This document shows positions 59,075 through 64,000 of a stretch of 64,000 bases of DNA, piece by piece. The notes under the pieces are model-generated. The model was not told the DNA's origin and made no database searches. It was given only the letters and a program-made list of their open reading frames with translations. The DNA lies in NCBI RefSeq assembly GCF_024054565.1, contig NZ_JAMXLR010000020.1, positions 62,001 to 126,000 of the forward strand, read 5' to 3'. Every line of letters starts with the position of its first letter. The first letter of the stretch is position 1. The translations under genes were made by a program, and so were the position numbers. Origin of the DNA: Aeoliella straminimaris (GTDB lineage Bacteria; Planctomycetota; Planctomycetia; Pirellulales; Lacipirellulaceae).

Positions 59075-61219
59075 TCAGTCGGCTGGGCGAGTCTCGATGG
59101 AGAGCGTTTGGCCGCTAGCAAGATCGGCATGAGGGACGAAGTAACCATCGATGGTCCGCATGCCGTAGCGGATGCGCTCGATCCGTGTCCCGAAGCCGCG
59201 CTTGACGATTTCAACGGTGGTGTCCCCCAGTCGCAGCTTCACCTCGTCGAAGATCGGCACCGTCACGATGTAGGCGGGATCGGCAGGCGAGTAAGGATAG
59301 AGTCCTATCGCGTTAAACACGTACCAGGCCGACATCTCGCCTGTGTCGTCCATGCCGCACAATGTGTTGCCACCCTCCATGCCGTAGAAGCGGTCCATGA
59401 TGGTGTTCAGCAGTTTTTGCGATTTCTCGGGCTTGCCAATCCAGTAGTACAGGTAAGCGTAACCGTGGTCGGGCTGATTGCCGTGGCAGTACTGGCCGAT
59501 GAAGCTGCTGACGTTGCGGGCGATGTGCTGCGGGTTCCAGGGTAGCGAGAACAGCTGGTCGAGTTGCTTCTCGAACGCCTCGTGGCTGGGATAGAGGGCC
59601 ACCAGCCCTTCGGTGTCGTGCGGTGCGAAGAACGACGACTGCCAGGCATTCGCTTCGCGGTACATGTACTCATAATAAGGCTGCTGGGCGTCGAACGGTT
59701 CGACCCACTCGCCGCTGCGCAGGCGTCCCCGCATCAGTCCGGTCGACTCGTCGAACAGATTGGCATAGTTCTTCGATCGCTCCATCATCGTGTGATAGGT
59801 CTCTTCGTCGCCTAACTCGCGAGCTAGCAGCGCCACGGCATAGTCGTCGTAGGCGTATTCCAGCGTCTTGGTGACGCCGGCCTTGGCCCGAGTTTCGACG
59901 TGCGGATGGCGGGTGCGGCGCGTCGATATGTAACCGTTACGCATGTATTCGGTCAGATAAGGACGCGCCCGCCGGTTCTCTTCGGTGGCGCTACGCAGCA
60001 TCAGCTTGTAGGCCGCCTGGACGTCGAAGTTGCGAATGCCGCGCAGGTACATTCCCGTGATGAAGGGAGCAGCATGGTCGCCGTGGAAGAACGTAGGCAA
60101 AAAACCGCTGATCTCGCCCCGGTCGACCATCGATTGAATCACGTCCGCAGCCACGTCGGGCGACAACAGCCCCAGCAGCACCAACTTGTTGCGATAAGTA
60201 TCCCACAGCGAAGGCAGCGTGTAGTATCGGAAGCCCTTGTTGACGACGTTGCCCCGGTCGTCGGTGAACTGCCCATTCACGTCGCTCCGCAGGGCGGGCC
60301 AGAGGAAGCAGCGGTACAGACAGGAGTAAAACAGCTCGACCTGCCGATCGGTGCCGCCGGTGACGCGAATCTTCGACAGCTGTTGCTCCCAAGTATCGGA
60401 GGCCTTTCGCTTGACGCGGGCAAAGCTCTGGCTCGCCAGTTCGGTCTCCAGGTTCTCCTTAGCGTTGTCGACGCTGACGAACGACAAGCCGATCCGTATC
60501 TCCAGCGGCTTGCGAGACGGCTCGAAGGTCAGCACCCGCACCGAATGCTCGCGCCCTTGAACGGTATCGATGCTCGCAATCTTGTGATTCGCTCGGGCGT
60601 AGAAGTACACCTTCTCGCCCGCGCGCTGAAAACCTCGAAACGCGGAGTCGCCGTCCCGTTCGATCAGCGAATCGCGAACACGCTCGTTGGACCTCGCCAA
60701 GTCGGCGACGAGCTTCTTCTCCGTACCGGCAGGGAACGAGTAGCGATGCAGACCGCACCGCAGCGTGGTGGTCAGTTCGGCGTTGATGTCGTACCGGGCA
60801 AGTTTTACCTGGTAGTAACCGGGGCTGGCCGATTCGTGCTCGTGGCTGTACGCGGAGGCAAAGTCGTCGGCATCCACCTCACCAGTAACTGGCAGCAGCG
60901 GGATATGACACAGATTCCAATGCCCCTTGTTGGTATGGGTGAAGGCGAGGATCTTGTCGTCTTCATACTCGTAGCCGGCACCGCTGCCGAACTCGGTGAT
61001 CGGGCTCAATTGCACCATGGCATTTGGCAGGCTGGCGCCAGGAAAGGTCAATCCGGCCCAAACCCGCCAAGGGGGGTCGTACCCAATTGTGGCCTCGTCG
61101 GTCAGGGGAGCGGTACCGAGGAAGGGATTCACGTGGTCCACCAGCTTCTCGTCGGCTTTGGTAGCCGAAAGACTCAGGCAAGCGAGAGCGACAACGAATA
61201 GCGAGCTATGCGGCTTCAA
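59075..61219 (-). CDS. Secreted alpha-mannosidase-like protein (GH92)
   Basis: A 714-residue protein starting at TTG 61219, supported by a GAGGAAA site upstream. A signal peptide (LFVVALACLSLSATKA) precedes VDHVNPFLGTAPL, the GH92 opening. WAGLTFPGASLPNAMVQLSP and EFGSGAGYEYEDDKILAFTH match the first half. The catalytic half shows LWDTYRNKLVLLGLLSPDVA and GGNTLCGMDDTGEMSAWYVF, the family's mannose-site loop. It would hydrolyse alpha-mannosides outside the cytoplasm with Ca2+. The gene is divergent from a sulfatase gene, which suggests shared control for sulfated mannan-type substrates. Confidence 0.92.
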   Translation of the reverse strand: MKPHSSLFVVALACLSLSATKADEKLVDHVNPFLGTAPLTDEATIGYDPPWRVWAGLTFPGASLPNAMVQLSPITEFGSGAGYEYEDDKILAFTHTNKGHWNLCHIPLLPVTGEVDADDFASAYSHEHESASPGYYQVKLARYDINAELTTTLRCGLHRYSFPAGTEKKLVADLARSNERVRDSLIERDGDSAFRGFQRAGEKVYFYARANHKIASIDTVQGREHSVRVLTFEPSRKPLEIRIGLSFVSVDNAKENLETELASQSFARVKRKASDTWEQQLSKIRVTGGTDRQVELFYSCLYRCFLWPALRSDVNGQFTDDRGNVVNKGFRYYTLPSLWDTYRNKLVLLGLLSPDVAADVIQSMVDRGEISGFLPTFFHGDHAAPFITGMYLRGIRNFDVQAAYKLMLRSATEENRRARPYLTEYMRNGYISTRRTRHPHVETRAKAGVTKTLEYAYDDYAVALLARELGDEETYHTMMERSKNYANLFDESTGLMRGRLRSGEWVEPFDAQQPYYEYMYREANAWQSSFFAPHDTEGLVALYPSHEAFEKQLDQLFSLPWNPQHIARNVSSFIGQYCHGNQPDHGYAYLYYWIGKPEKSQKLLNTIMDRFYGMEGGNTLCGMDDTGEMSAWYVFNAIGLYPYSPADPAYIVTVPIFDEVKLRLGDTTVEIVKRGFGTRIERIRYGMRTIDGYFVPHADLASGQTLSIETRPAD

Positions 61220-61321
61220 CAGGTTTCCTCGGTTTGTGGCTTTGGATAATGCCTGGCGGGGATTTCGCGGGCGCTGAATCTTCTCAGCCGCCTGCGCCGG
61301 CTCAACTCCAATATCTTACTC

Positions 61322-61337
61322 TGCCAGCACGCTGGCA
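61322..61337. promoter_or_regulatory. Perfect palindrome between the GH92 and sulfatase genes
   Basis: TGCCAGC-AC-GCTGGCA is a 7-2-7 inverted repeat in the 174-bp divergent gap, 56 bp before the sulfatase start. A TATAAA (61349-61354) lies just downstream. The shape suits a LacI- or GntR-type operator, but no such regulator is next to it. Confidence 0.45.
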
Positions 61338-61383
61338 CCCACTGTGGTATAAAAACCACTGGAAAGCCCCTACCCCAACTGAC

Positions 61384-61390
61384 GAGGTGA
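61384..61390 (+). promoter_or_regulatory. Ribosome binding site deciding a TTG start
   Basis: GAGGTGA lies 3 bp before TTG 61394, while the first ATG at 61442 has no such site. The sulfatase start is therefore the TTG. Confidence 0.6.
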
Positions 61391-61393
61391 GCT

Positions 61394-63172
61394 TTGACTG
61401 CGCGACATCAATCGATTTCGATCGTGTCTAGCACGCATTGGATGGTCAGGCTGGCGATCACGCTACTGCTGGCGGTTGGTCCTCCTGCGGTTTATGGCAA
61501 GTCGTCCGGCGCCACACCTCCCAACATCGTGCTCATTCTGACCGACGACCTCGGCTGGGGAGATCTCGCCTGCCACGGCAATCCGGTGATCGAAACACCC
61601 CATATCGACGACATGCTCGACGCTGGTGGCGAGCTCACACGATTCTACGTCTCACCCGTCTGCTCCCCGACGCGGGCCAGCTTGATGACTGGCAGGTACA
61701 ACTATCGTACGCGCGTGATCGACACCTATCGTGGGCACTCGATGATGGACACCGAGGAAGTCACCGTGGCAGAGTTGCTCCGCACGGCGGGCTACGCGAC
61801 GGGCATCTTCGGCAAGTGGCACCTGGGCGACGCCTATCCCTTGCGGCCCCAGGATCAGGGGTTCGAGCAGACGGTTGTGTTCCATGGCGGTGGACTCTGC
61901 CAACCGACCGACCCACCCGACAACCGCGGCGTCTACACAAATCCAACGCTGTGGCGAAATGGCGAGAAGTTCGTTGCCGATGGTTACTGCACCGATGTGT
62001 TCTTCGGCGAGGCACTCGAGTTCATCCAGCAGAGTGTAGCCGACGAAAGACCATTCTTCGCTTATATCTCGACTAACGCGCCACATGGTCCTTATCACGA
62101 CGTGCCAGTCGAATTGTACGAAAAGTACAAGAAGAAAGAGGTATCGCAGGTAGTGTATGGCGATGCGAAACAGGTCGACCGAACGGCTCGCACGTTTGCC
62201 ATGATCGAAAACATCGACGAGAACGTGGGCAAGCTTCGCGCGGAGCTCAAAGAGATGGGGCTGGCAGAAAACACGGTTGTGATCTTCATGAGCGACAACG
62301 GCCCTCAGGAGGCACGCTACGTCGGCGAACGGCGGGGCACCAAAGGCGAGGTGCTCGAGGGAGGGATCCTTAGCCCCTTTATTGTCGAATGGCCCGGCCA
62401 AGTGCGACCGGGGCACCGCGACGACCGGGTGGCAGCGCACATCGACGTGCTACCGACGCTGCTGGAGATCGCAGACGCCACGCCGCCAACCGATCTGAAC
62501 TTGGACGGCAGAAGCGTGGTACCGCTGCTGGTCGAGCAGCAGGCCGACTGGCCCGAGCGGAGCGTGGTGATCCAGAGCCACCGTGGGGCGCACCCGGTGG
62601 AGGGACACAACATGGCGGTAGTCGGTCAGCAGTGGAAGCTCGTTCGCCCTAGCGGCTTTGGACGATTCTATCCAAAGGAAGACGCTCCCTTTCAGTTGTA
62701 CAATCTGGCCAGCGATCCGCGTGAGTCGAACAACCTTGGCGACGAGCAACCTGAAGTGTTCGAACAATTGCGAAATCGCTACCGGCAATGGTTCGCGGAT
62801 GTCTCTTCGACTCGGCCCGACAACTACGAGCCACCGCGAATGGTGATTGGCAGCCACAAGCAGAAGGTGGCCACACTCACCTGGCAAGATTGGCAACCCG
62901 TCGACGAGGGGTGGGGCAGCCAGGGCGATTGGCTACTCCAGGCCGAAGCGCCCGGCGTGATGGACGTGGAGGCCGTGTTTCTGAAACCCGTGCAGGGCGA
63001 CCTGACGCTTGCCTTGGGGGACCAAGTGGTGCACCAACACGTGGAAGCTCCCGCCAAGGTTGTTTTCTTTCGCGAAGTCTTGTATCCAGCCGGCGAATTC
63101 GCGGCACGCTGCGAGCACACCCAGGATCCGAAAGCCAAGGGGCCATATCACTTGCGCCTGATTGAGAAATGA
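61394..63172 (+). CDS. Secreted sulfatase (CxPxR type)
   Basis: A 592-residue protein starting at TTG 61394 with a signal peptide (MVRLAITLLLAVGPPAV). The sulfatase core is present: NIVLILTDDLGWGDLACHGN (metal Asp pair), the formylglycine motif VCSPTRASLMTGR, GKWHLG, and IFMSDNGPQEAR. The Cys of the motif must be converted to formylglycine by a maturase not encoded here. The C-terminal extension (about 480-592) is a beta domain. It would remove sulfate esters from sulfated polysaccharide in the periplasm. It is divergent from a GH92 mannosidase gene. Confidence 0.95.
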   Translation: MTARHQSISIVSSTHWMVRLAITLLLAVGPPAVYGKSSGATPPNIVLILTDDLGWGDLACHGNPVIETPHIDDMLDAGGELTRFYVSPVCSPTRASLMTGRYNYRTRVIDTYRGHSMMDTEEVTVAELLRTAGYATGIFGKWHLGDAYPLRPQDQGFEQTVVFHGGGLCQPTDPPDNRGVYTNPTLWRNGEKFVADGYCTDVFFGEALEFIQQSVADERPFFAYISTNAPHGPYHDVPVELYEKYKKKEVSQVVYGDAKQVDRTARTFAMIENIDENVGKLRAELKEMGLAENTVVIFMSDNGPQEARYVGERRGTKGEVLEGGILSPFIVEWPGQVRPGHRDDRVAAHIDVLPTLLEIADATPPTDLNLDGRSVVPLLVEQQADWPERSVVIQSHRGAHPVEGHNMAVVGQQWKLVRPSGFGRFYPKEDAPFQLYNLASDPRESNNLGDEQPEVFEQLRNRYRQWFADVSSTRPDNYEPPRMVIGSHKQKVATLTWQDWQPVDEGWGSQGDWLLQAEAPGVMDVEAVFLKPVQGDLTLALGDQVVHQHVEAPAKVVFFREVLYPAGEFAARCEHTQDPKAKGPYHLRLIEK

Positions 63173-63461
63173 TCACAAGGGATCGATTCGGATGAATCTT
63201 GGGTTAAACCTAGAGGCAATGACTCAGGTTTTCCTTTCATCTGGAACGCTGAGTGGTATACTCACCATCGGAGAGACTGCCCGCCGGCACCGCTGACGTC
63301 GTTCGGCCAACGTCCCGCAGGATGCTTATCTCGAAACCGGAACTCGCTCGCTTTTCACTTCATTGACAGTATTGTCCTTCCTGGAGAACGCAAGGCGGCA
63401 CTGTCTAAGTAGCGGACTTTGATGCGCGCGTTACTGACTATTTGAACATTGAGGTACTGGC

Positions 63462-64000
63462 ATGTCACAACAGCATCGTTTCATCACCCGATTTTTTGCC
63501 ATTGCTTGCTTGTCGTTTGCGACCCTTGCGCCCCGTTCGGATGGCGAGGAACTTCTGCCCAGGCCCGAAGAACCCTTCAAGGGCAAGATTGGTCTGACGT
63601 ACAAAGACTCGGAGGCCGTGAAACCGAAGTTGCAGATTCCAGCCAACTACGGTATCGAAAAGGCTCCCAATATCCTGCTAGTCCTGATCGACGACTGCGG
63701 CTACGGGCAGATGGGCACTTTCGGCGGCGGCATCCCCACCCCTAACATGGACCGCGTTGCGAACAATGGCCTTCGCTACACCCGGTTTCACACCACGGCA
63801 CTTTGCTCGCCCACCCGCGCAGCCTTGCTGACGGGACGCAATCATCACTCGGTGGCGAGCGGCGTCATTGGCGAGGCCGGCACCGGCTTCCCCGGCTACT
63901 CGGGTGTGATTCCTGCGTCGGCCGCCACGTTTGCCGAAGTACTACGTGAGTACGGCTACTGCAATGCCTGGTTCGGCAAGAATCACAACGTGCCCGACTG
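63462..64000 (+). CDS. Sulfatase, N-terminal part (runs off the window)
   Basis: The first 179 codons are present, from ATG 63462 with GAGG (63451-63454) upstream. A signal peptide (RFFAIACLSFATLAPRSDG) is followed by NILLVLIDDCGYGQMGTFGG and the formylglycine motif ALCSPTRAALLTGRNHHS. GFPGYSGVIPASAATFAEVL and WFGKNH follow, so this is a different sulfatase subfamily from the previous gene (NHHSVASGVIGE type). The two genes are 289 bp apart on the same strand. The gap shows no other feature I can support. Confidence 0.92.
   Translation, partial: MSQQHRFITRFFAIACLSFATLAPRSDGEELLPRPEEPFKGKIGLTYKDSEAVKPKLQIPANYGIEKAPNILLVLIDDCGYGQMGTFGGGIPTPNMDRVANNGLRYTRFHTTALCSPTRAALLTGRNHHSVASGVIGEAGTGFPGYSGVIPASAATFAEVLREYGYCNAWFGKNHNVPD

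Noticed and set aside
59900..61201. 433-codon plus-strand open frame
   Set aside because: Lies wholly antisense to the GH92 gene, whose family motifs are clear; it has no domain feature and is a high-GC shadow.
1..64000. tRNA, rRNA, transposase, exosortase and integrase genes
   Set aside because: Looked for on both strands; no sequence or protein with the required motifs was found.

Overview
The window looks like a chromosomal segment of a planctomycete, most likely of the Pirellulales. The grounds are the gene content: eight proteins ending in a VPEP-type PEP-CTERM anchor, type I dockerin-like repeats, a DUF1559 prepilin-like protein, an ECF sigma factor next to a giant WD40 Ser/Thr kinase, GYF_2 and J-like membrane proteins, CxPxR sulfatases and a MoxR/DUF58/BatA operon. 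DNA is GC-rich, so most long alternative-frame ORFs are shadows. I saw no rRNA, tRNA, CRISPR array, transposase or integrase.

Layout. 0-10.6 kb: one tight plus-strand operon, moxR end, DUF58, BatA/VWA, a 1280-residue coiled-coil and Gln-rich membrane protein, a second VWA membrane protein, and a secreted caspase/legumain-like protein. 10.7-14.3 kb: an AT-richer island with a membrane thioredoxin and a beta-propeller PEP-CTERM gene, bounded by two ~112-bp direct repeats and followed by five hairpins. 14.3-18.7 kb: ECF sigma factor and WD40 kinase. 19-26 kb: small secreted or membrane proteins, rhodanese, Cu/Zn superoxide dismutase, ClpP-like protein, GYF_2 protein. 26-35.3 kb: dGTPase-like protein followed by a surface-polysaccharide cluster (two GT4, one GT9, sulfotransferase, O-antigen-polymerase-like protein, beta-helix protein, DUF4254). 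35.3-42.7 kb: alpha-L-fucosidase, a TetR/methyltransferase divergent pair with a clear candidate operator, a lipoprotein, and a two-gene unit with a GH43-like propeller.

42.7-50.9 kb: a divergent pair of membrane-anchored chaperone-like proteins (J-like without HPD, and Hsp70-like with a C-terminal membrane helix). Then comes a small AT-rich gene between two 37-bp direct repeats, a truncated PHP gene, and a second PEP-CTERM island with a tandem duplicated pair. 50.9-59 kb: zinc-ribbon Ser/Thr kinase, DUF1559/PEP-CTERM overlapping pair, two more dockerin/PEP-CTERM proteins and a second ECF sigma factor. 59-64 kb: divergent GH92 mannosidase and sulfatase, then a second, partial sulfatase.

The genes suggest a cell that makes a sulfated surface glycan and degrades fucose-, mannose- and sulfate-bearing polysaccharides. 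The least explained features are the dispersed repeats marking both PEP-CTERM islands, two paired intergenic elements (a bipartite motif followed by a GTTTTGG cluster), the 37-bp repeat at the hsp70 3' end, the anchored Hsp70/J pair, and the caspase-like protein ending the MoxR operon.
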